A stretch of DNA of 64,000 nt from Ophioderma brevispina (GCA_023653785.1 JAMKCH010007100.1:1-64000), one strand, 5' to 3'. Shown: positions 11,186 through 22,520, counted from the stretch's first letter. Notes: generated by a model from the sequence alone, not told the origin. Numbers and translations: made by a program.

Positions 11186-11707
11186 TTACGTTGACTATTA
11201 AACTTGTGTCGATAAAACTAGACGTTCTTTGTTTACTTTTAATCTTTTTTTGTTGTTTATTTTGGGAGCTTCAAAACAGCAATGGCATAACTGGGCAAAC
11301 CACTCTGCTCCATGCATACGTGTCATAAAAATCGATTTTGTATATCGCACTCATTGATTATATCTCTGGTATTGACAAAAGCAAAAATAAGATGAGATAA
11401 ACACAAACAACCATTGGAAAGCCTGGTCTTTTGTCTTTAATATTAAAATGTCAAGTAAGAATGACTAATTTTGAAATTTCATCTTTAACCAATTTTTTTT
11501 TCTGATGTAACCCTTTTTTTGACACGGCTGTAGATAGATCTTGCATATAGTCCCACCCCTTCTAAATATAATAATAAACGACGCTTGAAACTCTGAAATA
11601 AAGACAGAAGTACATTTGCGCTCGTTTCTCTAGTATCCACATAAACACAGTCTTCTTTGGTCCAGTGGTAGATCTCACGCCTAGATAGCGAGAGGACATG
11701 TGAAAGC

Positions 11708-11845
11708 AACTGTATTCCGACAGGAGCTATAGTTCGGGCTCCATAGACGATAACGGAAGAAAGCGTGAAATAAGAAATGTTAGTGCGTGAAGAGTCAACA
11801 GAATTGAGTGAGTACGCCGGACTATAATTACTTCTACATCGGGTT
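11708..11845 (+). repeat. Dispersed repeat X, copy 2
   Basis: Inverted relative to 2411-2562. It shares ctccatagacgataacgga, gcgtgaagagtcaac and ccggactataattacttct-like blocks. It is directly followed by gggttcgagacc, a polymerase III B-box-like string, and preceded at 11661 by tggtccagtggt, an A-box-like string. Repeat X may therefore have split a tRNA-derived SINE here. Confidence 0.6.
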
Positions 11846-12005
11846 CGAGACCGTGTATTTTTCGTCTTTAATTCAATGCTCGCTAGTTTCTCCGAACTTC
11901 TGTATAATTATTTTTTTCAAATGACAATCTTTGGTCATATTTAATTATCACGTAAAGGAACCATTTAATTTCATGATATACCGTATTTCCAGACAAAAAA
12001 CTTAC

Positions 12006-12170
12006 CCATCAACATGGCCGCTGTAGCCGGACTTGCTCCAAACTGTGTCTGAAAGTATTTGACTTGAAATGTACCAGATATAGTAGTAATTGCAGTCTCT
12101 GCAGTGACACCTAAGAAGTTCAGCATTAGAGGACCATTGAAAACAAGCCGTTTAATTGCTAACATGATGC
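12006..12170 (-). CDS. SLCO (OATP) exon: membrane segment 7-8 region
   Basis: The frame reads GIMLAIKRLVFNGPLMLNFL, then GVTAETAITTISGTF, then QVKYFQTQFGASPATAAML, and fits OATP sequence at the start of the second half (LL.NP.+M......A....+.GF.TFLPKY++.QFG.+AS.AA+L.G). The acceptor is tttatatttcatccag and the donor is gatgg|gtaag. The length is 165 bp (55 codons), phase 1 to phase 1, matching both adjacent exons. No stops. An alternative acceptor at gttag (12158) would remove four residues and keep phase. Confidence 0.82.
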
Positions 12171-12702
12171 CTGGATGAAATATAAAATGTGTCATCTTCA
12201 TAATATCAACATTACGTATACAAGTATGTATGCATCGTCCACAAAAGATTAAAAATGTTGGGTTTACCAAACAGACGTTGTAAGACAGTCGACAAATATA
12301 TTGGGTTAGCAGGATACGGAAGCGTATAAGGGGCCCCTATTACACTTTCGTAGTTTACTTTTATATTTTTATATTAAAACATAAAATAATGTGATTTTGC
12401 ATTTTTTCTAAAAATGCGAAAGATAGGCAGATTAGCAAGGTTTTGGACAGAACTCAAAAACCAAAAGTCGCTTTTCAAAAATTCTTCTATTCTGAGTTGC
12501 ATTAATCAATATCTGCTTCAAATGAGCTAGAACCTTATTTTTTACTATTCCACCGAAAAATCCACCCCCCCCCCCCCCCTTGATAAATCGATTATGATCA
12601 GTCTACGTTAAAGTGACCTTTTGTGTAAGAAATCAAAACTGCTTCAGTGTATTCACACATGAATGCACTTGAAACCTACCACTGGTCTGATCCAATATGC
12701 CT

Positions 12703-12992
12703 TAGACTGTACCCCAGTCTCGGCTCGTCTCTGGTTAGAGCGACCACTTGGTAAAAGATATGCATAAACTAAAAACTTGAGGAATTTTCAGCTTACCACC
12801 CCATTTTTATAGCTGGACAAGCCCTGCCAACCAACTTGTCACACAGAACGTAGACTGATACCCCAGTCTGGCTCTGTCTCTGGATTTGAGAGCGCACTTG
12901 GTAAAAGCTAATGCTAAACTAAAAACTTGAGGACTTTTCGTACCACCCCTAGCTGGACAAGCATGCCCAACCAACTTGTCCACAGAAAACGT
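12703..12992 (+). repeat. Tandem duplication, 148-bp period (SLCO intron)
   Basis: Two units begin with tagactg.taccccagtct at 12703 and 12851. Both contain cttggtaaaag, ctaaaaacttgagga, agctggacaag and ccaaccaacttgt in order. The units differ by small indels. No coding function. Confidence 0.8.
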
Positions 12993-12999
12993 GAAGTGC

Positions 13000-13590
13000 A
13001 CAGGGCTCCTGGAATTAAACACTAGGTAGAGAGTAGCCCGCCGAGTTGAAGAGTGGAGTGTAATTTCAGTCGCTGAGCGTTTTCATACGTGGACCCGAGG
13101 GAGGGTCTAATAATGCCCTTAGAGTTTTACAGAAAGTGGTAAAGAATGAACCACACGACTTTCAAAGGTTCGTTCTAAAAAAATTGCTGAAGTAATGTTT
13201 CATGTCATTGACACGTGATTTTAAAAACCTAGTGAAACGTGCAATCTAAATATAGAAAATCTAGAAAAAAACATTTTCGACCGGCTTGTAATCCGGAGTC
13301 CCGGGAGGGGGCACTGACTTAGGAAAGAGATACGGGTATGTGCGGCCCTTAAGCCCCACATTTCGCGCCTCCCCAGCAGTTCTGAGGGTTCCATGTTAAC
13401 GCACAATTGAGTCCTTTTGATCTTTTGGGAAAATTATTATCGGTGGTTGAAAATATTTCTAGAATAAAGTGAACATTTCCAAACATAAGTACACATAATA
13501 CATTTATTACTCACTTTGAAAAAAAAGTAAAATGCAGTTTTTCTCTTTATCATCATAAGCAATATAAGAGAAGGTATAAAGAACAGAGAA
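13000..13590. other. SLCO intron, no feature recognised
   Basis: Intronic sequence between the tandem duplication and the exon at 13596. No element ends or coding segments are evident. Confidence 0.45.
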
Positions 13591-13595
13591 CGAAC

Positions 13596-13983
13596 CTTTC
13601 AAACCCGCTATGATGCCACCAGAAGTATCTAAAAACATCCCCTTCGTAGTCATGGAATTGACATGACAGAGGCAGTATCGTCAGCTTGGTCGTCTTCTTC
13701 TGCATCTTCTACGGTGCATGTCTCGTTAGCTTAGGAGTCATACTTGCGGATTAGGATAAAACAAGGAATTGCCCCTACTATCAGCAATATGCTCAAAAGA
13801 GGAAAGCCAATCCACCACGCTCCAATCCACAGCGAGATCATAGTGCTAAAGGGTCTGGTATCTCGTGCGGGAACTAGCGTCAAGTTCAACATATAAAGGA
13901 GTGGCTGCTGAAGTAAGGAAATTGCCCCCTATCGGTTCCTAACATGATGGCTATGAACAAGAAAGCTATGAAAAAGGAGTGCT
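13596..13983 (-). pseudogene. SLCO (OATP) exon with GAWW signature, frame broken
   Basis: Three pieces of one OATP exon lie in order but in different frames. First comes IGGNFLTSAATPLYVELD (about 13870-13935). Then a piece with LWIGAWWIGFPLLSILL and an acidic loop reading ETCTVEDAEEDDQADD (about 13670-13840), with one in-frame TAA just after RKYDS. Then MTTKGMFLDTSGGIIAGLK (13597-13655), ending at a donor aaag|gttcg in phase 1 as required by the next exon. WIGAWW.GF is the OATP superfamily signature at the edge of transmembrane segment 6. At least two frameshifts and one stop are needed to explain it, either real decay or sequencing error. The 5' boundary (acceptor ttcttactag at 13982-13983) is uncertain. 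Confidence 0.65.
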
Positions 13984-14017
13984 AGTAAGAAGAACGCAGG
14001 GACAAATGGGGGAATAT

Positions 14018-14077
14018 TATACAAATACTACATGGTTAAGGGAAATAGGGCACACCATTTACGAGGTACTGGCTAAG
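14018..14077 (+). repeat. Dispersed motif Z, copy 1
   Basis: The string actacatggtt..gggaaatagggc, then ggtactggcta, recurs at 49310-49368 and, inverted and diverged, at 50690-50800. Here it abuts the left end of foldback family B, so it may be part of that element's target or of a larger composite. Confidence 0.55.
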
Positions 14078-14664
14078 GCCGATCACCCCTGGGGAACTGT
14101 AGTGCACAGATTTTTGTGAGTGTGCAAATCTGGATAAAACTGTGAATTGATACACAAGGATTTATGCTTGATAATCAAAAAAAGTGATGGAAGCACTTGC
14201 CACACCCCTTTCATAGACCCCAGCTTGGAGTTCAAGATACAAAGGGTTGGGTTAAAGAATTAAAAATGTTCAGATTGTGTTGAAAGCACCACGGATGTTG
14301 TCTGGTTACAAGCATTGACTTTTTCACTATTTTTACAGTTTTACCCCATTAACTCCGAAAATATAAGCAATTGTAACAAGTAAACTATACCTTTTTGGAA
14401 TACTTGTAACCGCCAAACATCCTGGTGTACTTACAACAAAATCGGAACATTTTAAAATTTTGACACCACTGTATAACCTTGAAAACACAAGCTGGGGTCA
14501 ATTTAAGGGGGGTTGGCAAGTGCTTCCATCATTTTATAGATGATCAATGCCTAAATAAAAACAAAAAGTCTTGTGTTCAAAAATTCACAATTTTATCCGG
14601 AAGCGCATACTCTTTCAGTACAGTCCCCTGCTATGAAGGGTGAGGGGTGATCGGCCGTAGCCAT
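14073..14664. mobile_element. Foldback element family B, copy 2
   Basis: The ends ggctaaggccgatcacccct and the complement of a gaggggtgatcggccgtagcc-like end are 20-bp inverted repeats. The arms then continue as diverged inverted copies (ggggaactgtagtgc / gtacagtcccc, gatggaagcacttgcca / ggcaagtgcttccatc, ccccagcttggagttcaag / aacacaagctggggtc). It is the same family as 5440-6390 but shorter. It lies in the first SLCO intron and has no coding capacity. Confidence 0.8.
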
Positions 14665-14668
14665 ATTG

Positions 14669-14693
14669 TTTTTTTTTTTTTTTTTTTTTTTTT
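14669..14693 (+). repeat. T25 homopolymer
   Basis: Twenty-five consecutive T residues directly beyond the end of foldback family B copy 2. It may be the poly(A) tail of a minus-strand retroposon or simple slippage. Confidence 0.9.
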
Positions 14694-15240
14694 ATGGGCC
14701 CATGTCCATTATAAATAATGTAGTAGTTGTTTTAGTACCACCTCATTGTGACTCTGGGAACGAGGTGGTAGGGAATAGTCCAATCTATTTCCATGAGGGA
14801 AATAGCACGGTAATAAAATCAGCCAATGCAAATAGCATGATTTTGTTAATGAATATTCATGAGGTGTATTAACATAAATTGTGCTGATATGGACGGAGCG
14901 CTGGTGTAATAATACAATCTATGGACGAGCGCTTGGTGTAATACAATCTATGTGCTGATATGGACGAGCGCTAACTACATGGAACACAATCGTTGTGACG
15001 ATTTCCTGATGGCACCGTAATAATAATAATTGTAATAATAATAATAACGCTAACAACAGGGTTAGGGCAAAATTTTAATTATTCATTAGGTTATGAGTTC
15101 CGTATTCATTTGTATAAATTAATATTCATATCCTTTGCTATTGTAGTGGATTGCCCTTAATTTGCATAAATTAAATATACTCCTTTGTGTAATCCAAAAC
15201 GGAATAAATCGCAATTTTCAAACAAACATTCAATCCTACT
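14694..15240. other. SLCO first intron, small inverted motif only
   Basis: taccacctca (14736-14745) pairs with gaggtggta (14762-14770), a short hairpin. An AAT-rich run lies at 15020-15045. Two near-identical strings (gacgagcgcttggtgtaat-like) repeat near 14894-14990. No coding segment. Confidence 0.45.
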
Positions 15241-15256
15241 ATCTAAGATGTTTTAC

Positions 15257-16006
15257 CTGTGTAGGATGTGAATTTGTGCTTCTTAACAGCATCGTCAATG
15301 TATGACAAACAAGAGGAAAGGATGGTGCAGAACCGACTCCCAAGATGATCTGGCCAACAACGAGCCATTTGACTGATCCCATACCTTTAGATGATCCTCC
15401 TTTACATTCTTCATTAACGGAGCTATTTGAAGCTAGACGGTGCAAATCGAGACCCCGTTTTCCCGCGCTTTTCAAACTAGTGTTGTCACAAACACCTAAA
15501 CTCTGTAAAGCTGACCTGCTTCGGCTTGAGGTATCCGTGCCCCCTGAAATAAGACTCTGCGGATCTATCGGGTCTAGGAAAAAATGTGGCAAAGCACAAA
15601 ACATAAGTCCTATAGCCATAAGGATTGCACCAACGGCAATCCATCTTGGACGATGGGATTTGTGTCCAATGTAGCTCACGAATAGAATCACACAAAGACT
15701 GGAAGCGTCATTTAAAACTGAAAGAACTGCCACTTCATATGAAGAAACCTGAAACTGACGCTCTATGGTAGTTAGAATCCCTTTGAAGTAAGTGGAAGTA
15801 GCCAAAAGTACCGCTAGAAGTAATCCAACATGCGCAGTAAATACGATAGGATTAGACAGCGGTTGCGCCAAAGATGGACGACACGGTCCACAACCGCAAA
15901 GCGTGTCCGATTGAAGAAAGTCACTTTGCGTTGTGTCTGCTCTATTTTCCAGTGATTGATACTGTACGTCTTTGGACTTCTCGCTGTTGTCCTTAGTGTT
16001 TGCCAT
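15257..16006 (-). pseudogene. SLCO (OATP) N-terminal coding exon, one frameshift
   Basis: Solute carrier organic anion transporter: a plasma-membrane exchanger of bile-salt, steroid or peptide-like organic anions with 12 membrane segments. The start ATG is at 16006. After a polar tail comes CGCGPCRPSLAQPL, a first membrane segment, FKGILTTIERQFQVSS, a second segment, and GHKSHRPRWIAVG, all classic OATP landmarks of segments 1-3. Near the end, GSAPSFPL is followed in the next frame by YIDDAVKKHKFTSYT, which is what the family has there. One base appears to be missing at about 15309/15310. With that base, the donor (acag|gtaaaa) would be phase 1 and would agree with the other SLCO exons. Without it the frame runs to a stop. 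Pseudogene or assembly error cannot be separated here. Confidence 0.8.
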
Positions 16007-16009
16007 GTT

Positions 16010-16528
16010 CTTAACAGCGAGTAAGTTTATCCAGGAAGTTTATTTGCGAGATCTGAGATGTATACCACAGTAAATACATTTGCTTGAATATAAAATAAAT
16101 AACGTTCTTATCTGTCAGCTTGTGTCTGCTAATACCTCCTATTTTATTGCAAGGCAAACATATGGTAATACCCAGTAGTATTCTAATATTCTATGCGACC
16201 TACACGAACCTTTCTCAATTCCATCATGTGTTTTGTCATCGCAAGTTCAATTGGAGTCGTAGGTGATACATTTTCCCCAAGTTAAAAGTTCATTTAGGGC
16301 CTCCCTTCATCATTGACAATATTTATTATTTATCTTAGTAGATCCTACGCTAAGTTCTCTCCGTTTCCACAATGAGTTCTTACTTCCAAGTGTGATAGAA
16401 TCAAATTCGAAATGAGCCAGTATATCACGTTTTTCAAATCCTAATGGAAGGATACCAAACCAAACAAAAACATCAACACCATACCATATAAACGTAATTC
16501 ATAAGAGCAAGGATTTCTGTTTCCCTTT
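16010..16528. other. Upstream of the SLCO start, no feature recognised
   Basis: This would hold the 5' UTR and promoter of the minus-strand SLCO gene. I see no convincing TATA box, upstream exon or element ends. Confidence 0.4.
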
Positions 16529-17158
16529 CAAGTGTAATTTACATTCTACCTTCTACCTTCTGAGACCTTCTGTTTTGGAGTAGGTATGTGGTGAGTTCAC
16601 TTGACTGTCTAGAGCTGGTCCTGCCATGTCTAAAATCATGTTTGTTGTGTTTGTTATAAAGTTACATTTGAAATTCATAGATAAAGAAGCTGTACTGCAC
16701 AATTTATAGAAAAATATGTGCTGTTGACCTAAACGCTTATTAGTATTATTTCTAAGCTGTGTGGACATCCCTTTTAGAGGAATAACTTGACATGCATGTT
16801 TTGATGTGCCAGTATTATCCTTGATAGTTGCAGAGTATGCAAAGGGATATATTAATCGCAGCCTACCACAGGGACTAAAGGAATGTGACAGTGGCCTGTT
16901 CATGGACTGCTTTCTTGTCAGAGGTCATTTTCTTCCATACAAATCCCAAAATGCAATGTAGTAGCCCTATATGGTACACTAATGGTTAGAATACCCCCAG
17001 GGCGATACCACAAGCCTGGGATCATAAGGACTTTCCCAAATTTATCAAAGCCTCAAGTCACAATTTTCAAGTCACAGTGCAATATGGGATACCCGCCACA
17101 TGCCTACTCTAAAACAGATTGTCTCAGAATGTAGAAGGTAGAATGTAAATTACACTTA
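16529..17158. mobile_element. Inverted-repeat element with ~70-bp termini
   Basis: The left end agtgtaatttacattctacc continues into ttctgagac.ttctgtttt.gagtagg.atgtgg. The same sequence is found inverted at 17085-17157 with few mismatches. The interior (about 480 bp) has no recognisable protein, and the longest frame inside is not conserved. It is a non-autonomous DNA transposon of unassigned superfamily. Confidence 0.8.
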
Positions 17159-17270
17159 CTACCACCCCCACCCGCCTTTCATCATACCGTCAAGCAGGTG
17201 TAGACCTCTTGGGTCTGACTCGGAGAATTGAATCTTTTCACCCATAAAACGTAACTCCCGTTCACCATAT

Positions 17271-17760
17271 TTAAAGGCACTATCAGTGATTCATCTGAAA
17301 TCCGGTTAAACATTTGGGAAATGAATGTATGCTCGTACCATGGGGTACAGAGGGAGCGTGCGCACAACGGGGTCCTAAGGAACAAAAAGTAGAAAAGAAT
17401 TCAGGAGTGCATTGAAACATGGTTCACATATGGGTCCCCAGACTCTCTGTGTTGTGGTTTGGATTGGCCACAGTATCCGCACCCCCCGGAGAGCTAAGCG
17501 CATGAATTCTCATAAGTTAGTTTTTTCCAACTGAAGAATGGACCGAAAGGGAATAAAACAGCAAGTGTTCAAGAGCTTGAACCTTCCATTCAATAACGCG
17601 TATATTAACCGTAACGGACATTATGACGGAAATATCCGATTTGTCCTTATTAGGTTTATTTTGGTCTTATCATTGTAGGTCATTTTTAAATCCAAACTTG
17701 CTATAAACATGCAAAAATCATTTTTTTCTGATTTAAGCAAATCACTGATAGTGCCTTTAT
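17271..17760. mobile_element. TTAA-bounded MITE, family T2
   Basis: The left end is TTAA followed by aggcactatcagtgatt. The right end carries the complement (aatcactgatagtgcct) followed by TTAT, a one-base variant of TTAA. TTAA target duplication is characteristic of piggyBac-type transposition. The terminal sequence is nearly identical to that of the element at 52488-52819. There is no coding capacity. Confidence 0.75.
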
Positions 17761-18285
17761 CAATTATATACTATAGTACAAACACCACGCTCTATGAATC
17801 TGCTTGCTGCAATTTGAAACTAGAGTATTTGCTTGTACAGTTCAACAAGGGTGCGTGTGCACTAATATTAGAACTACCCCATGGGCATAGGACATGAAGT
17901 TGATTCCCTTTAAGTTAATCGCAGCATTATGGGTCGAAATCCGAGGACCACATGGAAGTTTTGAGCCATCTTGGAAGGAATTCGTCATTGAAATGTTGGC
18001 ATTATTTTTGTTGAAATCTTTGAGGTACAACAATTGTATTTATAGCTCGCGCCAGGGATGAGGGGGGCGGAAACGTAAGCTTTGAAGAGTTCATGTCAGT
18101 TCTGACACGAAGAACCAAAGGCTTTAAAGAAGAGGTGATTCAAACATAAGTCCTTTATTTAATAAATATAAGTGATTAGTGTCGGCATTTTTGTATCTGG
18201 TTATTGATATTAACGACGCATTACGCCTGCACCGTTGTGTTTTTAGCTTTTTAATAGTCCCGGGCTACAAATGAGCTCAGGTGTC

Positions 18286-18286
<1 letters not shown>
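17761..18286. other. No gene recognised
   Basis: Spacer between the TTAA MITE and the C tract; no coding or element signal. Confidence 0.4.
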
Positions 18287-18342
<56 letters not shown>

Positions 18343-18385
18343 ACCCCCCCCCCCCCCCCCACCCCCCCCCCCCCCCCCCACCCCC
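18287..18385 (+). repeat. 99-bp C tract
   Basis: An almost pure C run of 99 bases broken only by three A residues (18343, 18361, 18380). The complementary strand is G-rich and could form G-quadruplexes. Its length may be inaccurate because such tracts are hard to sequence. It sits at the outer edge of the large inverted repeat that follows, and shorter C or G runs recur at the matching place in each unit of that repeat. Confidence 0.9.
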
Positions 18386-18386
18386 T

Positions 18387-19790
18387 GGAAGGAAAGTTAT
18401 CTCATGTGGTGTTTTCTAGATCAGAATTTTTATGAGGAAAATAGGATATGAGGAAAAATGCCGAATCTGAACGCAATCCTCAATATAGGGGGGTTATTTC
18501 CGGGGGGTCAAGAAAATTAAAGAAAATCTTATATTTGGTACTATGAGACAAATAAAGATATCCTGACCGTGTATGACCTATAATTAAGCCTGAGTCAGGT
18601 ATTTAAAGTATATGTCCTTGATGTCGTATGATACGATGTAAATAAGTTGTAGTTTGGGTCACTAAAAATGACCCCCTTATTAAAAAAAAAATACCGGTGA
18701 AAATTGCTTAAAATATACACAAAAATCTACGGTGGGGCCACAATTAAAGTAAGTAAGTTGGTTCAACTTCAGACAGTAAGTTTTGCAGGGATAGAGAAGG
18801 TCTGGAGTGTGGCCAAATGTCAGTATTCTCGTGTGGGCAAACCATGGGGGGGGGGGTGCACTTAATATGCTACTTAGATGTGCCTATACCAGAATGGTCC
18901 AAAATAGCTTTCAGTGTGGAAGGAAAAGTTAATCTCATGTGGTTTTTCTAGATCAGAAGTTTATGAGGAATAAGAAGTTGTTAGGTATAAAACAAAGCAT
19001 GTCGGTTCCGCACTACAACACGCTCCCCCAAAAATGGGGGTATTCCGGGGGGGGGGGGGGCGGCCAATTTAAAACCCTACTATATGGTACATATTAAGAC
19101 AAAATAAAATATACTGACGGTCTAGTTGACACAAGAATTTAGAATATCGGGTATTTAAGTTCTTCTAAGTACTTGATGAGTCATTATATCTACAATGGCC
19201 AATAAGTGTAGGCGGTCACTACCCCCCCCCCCCCCCCCCCCCCACCCCATATAGTAAGAAATACTATGAAAATCCAGAAAAAAACCTACCCCGGTTAGGA
19301 AGTAAGTAATTTGTACAATCCTGAACAGTAGTTACAGATGATAGTATAGTTCATTCTGGTGAGGTGGCAAGAAGGTAAAATACCGTATCTGGGGTGGCAA
19401 ATCGTGGAGGGGCACCTTGCGAATATAAATGTGTCTTTTATGGACTACCGGTGGGTATGGGAAATAGCTTTAGCTGGTGTGGGAGTTTTTTTCTAAAATT
19501 TAAATTGGTATTGAAGTTTTTATTTTATGTTGATATTGTGAGAGATAAAGGGCAATTTTGGTTGTAGATGAGTATTGGGGGGGGTTATTGGTGTCAGTTT
19601 AAGGGAGTACACCTTCAATATGCGACTTATGTGCCTAACAGATGGTACGAAGATGTGTCATGAGGGCTTTATGTTGCTGATTATGAAAAAAAAGGGCATT
19701 TTAAAAAAGGGCACATTGTGTCGATGAAGTGAATGGGGGTCATGGTGTCAGTTTGATGTCAAAAATGGGGTTCAAGGACGGACCCAGCTT
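18387..19790 (+). repeat. Left arm of a 3.8 kb inverted repeat made of tandem units
   Basis: Units of about 530 bp begin with ggaaggaaagttatctcatg (18387) and ggaaggaaaagttaatctca-like sequence (18918). Both contain ctagatcag, a G-run flanked by tattcc/atttcc, gacaaaataaa..at.ctgac, a gggtatttaa segment and a ccatgggggggg-type block before atagcttt. A third, partial unit follows to about 19790. The whole arm is matched in reverse by 21000-22185. No protein is encoded. Confidence 0.75.
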
Positions 19791-20999
19791 GATATCCACA
19801 ACAACTTATTGGAGCATACCCCACCTCACCCACCCCCCCTTTTTCCAACACCACTCACCATCATCACCACCATCACCATGCACCAGGATAGCATTTAACT
19901 GTATGGTCCACCTCAATTGTATCATTACCAAATTGGTTGCAAAACATTACCATTTAACTAAACAATGAAAATAGGTTGTCTACCTTATTGTTGTTTTGTC
20001 ATACCCACGGCTCAGGTGATAAAAAAATGTTCGGGGGGGGGGGGGTTGGCCTTAGGGGGGGTGAAGTTAAGAAATACTCCCTTCTCTTCTAATACATATG
20101 GTGATTAAATGAGATCAACCAAGGGCCTTTAGTAACCGTACAAATCTAGTTTTTTTTTTATATCGTATTTTAAGGGACATTATGCATGAAAAACCAATTG
20201 ACATAATAAAATGGACCCTACTGAAATCACTTCCACGAGTTTGAAAATAATTTGGAGTTTACATTCTGTAAAAAACAGTAAAAAAAGGGAAGAGTTCAAG
20301 GGGGGGGGTGGAGTTGTTGGCAATTCTGGACAGAAAAGCAATTTTGTGTTCCACCATCCGACAAATTACAGTGATCTAGCTTTGTTTTGTTGTGACCCAA
20401 TTTAAAAGCATTCAGACCGGGATTCGGCATTGTACTTTAGGATTGTAGTAGATATTGATCTGGCAGTGAAAGATGGCCTTACCGGGATTAGAACATACAA
20501 TAGCAATGGTTGTGAGCTGAGATGTGGACAACATGCTTTTCAAGTTTTTAAATGCTGGCCAGCTAAGTCAGCATCCTTGTTCCAGAATTGCCACACACCG
20601 CCACCTCCCCCTGGTAATCTTCAGTTTACTGGTTTTTTTATTACCGAATGAACATCCAAATGTTTCAGAAGAACTGTGGAAGTGATTCTAAGGTCCTTTC
20701 ATGAACACCCCTAGTGAAAAATACATCGGAAAACTAATTAATGTTTAATTAAAAAAACAAAAAAACCGAAAATTTTATTTAATTGTAATTTTTAAATCAT
20801 GGACAATTGTATTATTTACATATGGTTGCTAATCAAAACTAATTTAAGTTACATGTGGCACATATATATGGACTGTTCAGGAGGGTGTAAAAGGGTTTAA
20901 TTGGTCCCTTACAATACAACCATTGCTTTAAAGCACTTTATTAAAATTAAGGTCAAGCGCTTACATCTAAACTGGACAAATTTAGCGTATATACTTAAA
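19791..20999. other. Spacer of the large inverted repeat
   Basis: The 1.2 kb between the arms has no recognisable gene. It contains a CAC/CAT-rich stretch (19843-19880), G runs near 20034 and 20303, and an A-rich segment near 20750. Confidence 0.5.
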
Positions 21000-22185
21000 T
21001 ATGAATGGGCGCCTCCCTTGAACCCTATTTGACATCAAAAACACACCAATAACCCCCCAACTCGCTTCAATCTTACAAACCCAACTGACCCTTTGCTCTC
21101 ACAATATAGAAATAAAACTTCAATGACACCGCGTTATCTATGAAAAATCCCACCACCCTGAAAGCTATTTCGTACCACCTGGTAGGCAAATTAAAAGACC
21201 AATTTATATTTCAGTGCCCCACCCCCTCCATGGTTTGCCACCAAAAAAGACTGTATTTTACCCTCTTACCACTTCACCCCACCTCCAGCACAGATGACTA
21301 CTATACTATCATTCTGAAACTTATGATTGAACACAATAGTATTCCTAACTGGGGGGTAGGTTATTTCCGGTTTTCAGGATTTAGATATGGGGGGGGAGGG
21401 AATTTAGGAAACCACAACTTATTTGCCCTTGTATAATTACCACATCAGGTACATTATACTTAAATACCCGAATATTGGCCTTATTTTGTGGTTCACTAGG
21501 GACGGTCAGTAATTTTATTGTCTGGAATATGTACATATAGTATTCCCCCCTGGAAATAACCCCCATTTTGGGGTGGGTGCATGCAGGAATCGTGTGCTTT
21601 GACCTAACATATTCTTATCCCATAAATCTGATACTAGAAAAACCACATGAGATAAACTATCACTTCCACACTGAAAGCTATTTCATTCATCTGGTATAGG
21701 AACATATAAGTCGCATATTGAAGTGACCCCCCCCATGGTTTGCCACCCCAAAATACGCATTTTCCACCTTCACCCCGACCTTCACCAGACCTTCTACTAT
21801 CCTGAAATACTGTTCTTGGATTGAACAAATTACTTCCTCCGAATTGTGGTATTTTGTATTATTTTAAAGCAAGTTTTCACTGTTATTTCTTTAATAAGGG
21901 GTCCCTTAGCGACCCCACAATTATTACCATCGTATGCTACTACATTTCAAGTACATTATACTTGAAATACCTGAATAAGCTTATTCTTAGGTCCTTTACA
22001 TGGTTCAGGATGTCTTATTGTTCCCTATGTACCATAATATATGATTTTTCTTAATTTTGACCCCCCCGGAAATAAAACCCCCCTATATTGAGGATGCGTT
22101 CAGGATTGGCCTTTTTACCCTAACATATTCTTAGTTCTCATAAATACATTAGAAAAACACATGCATATAAACTTTCCTTCCAGGT
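21000..22185 (-). repeat. Right arm of the 3.8 kb inverted repeat
   Basis: In reverse complement it follows the left arm: caccaataaccccccaactc pairs with the G-rich ttattggtgtc segment at 19575, ccatggtttgccacc pairs with ggtggcaaa / gggcaaaccatgg, and tagaaaaaccacatgagata pairs with the tctcatgtggtttttctaga start of a unit. At least two tandem units are visible, ending at the ggaaggaaag-type terminus near 22180. Confidence 0.75.
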
Positions 22186-22383
22186 GATACAGCGCTCATT
22201 TTTAGCCCGGATATAATACTTGAGGCTGGTACAAGTTCCAGGATGGAAATGGGTACCAAGACTCACGAGATACATTGGGGCTTGAGCCAAAGCGGTTTCA
22301 TTCTTACTCGAAGTATTATATAAACCCCTAAAACTTACTCCGGTTGTTGTTAGCGTCAAATTGCTAGAGCATGTATAAAATTA

Positions 22384-22520
22384 AAAATAAATAAATAAAT
22401 GTCGACCTTATATAGCGCCTTTCACAATTCAAAGCGCTTTTAACATTATAAAGACCCGTTTAAAGCACGCTGCCATAAATGCTCAAAGTGCACTGCTGCC
22501 TTAAAGTGCGCTGCTGCCAT
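22384..22520 (+). repeat. Retroposon-type tail (TATATAGCGCC motif)
   Basis: An AAAT run (22384-22400) is followed by gaccttatatagcgccttt and aaagcgctttt, then two near-identical short strings (aaagcacgctgcc and aaagtgcgctgctgcc). The 'tatatagcgccttt..caaagcgctt' block is widespread at SINE/LINE ends in marine invertebrates. No body of an element can be traced. Confidence 0.5.

Noticed and set aside
10951..11328. 125-codon plus-strand open frame
   Set aside because: It spans the foldback MITE at 10993-11185; the palindrome explains the open frame.
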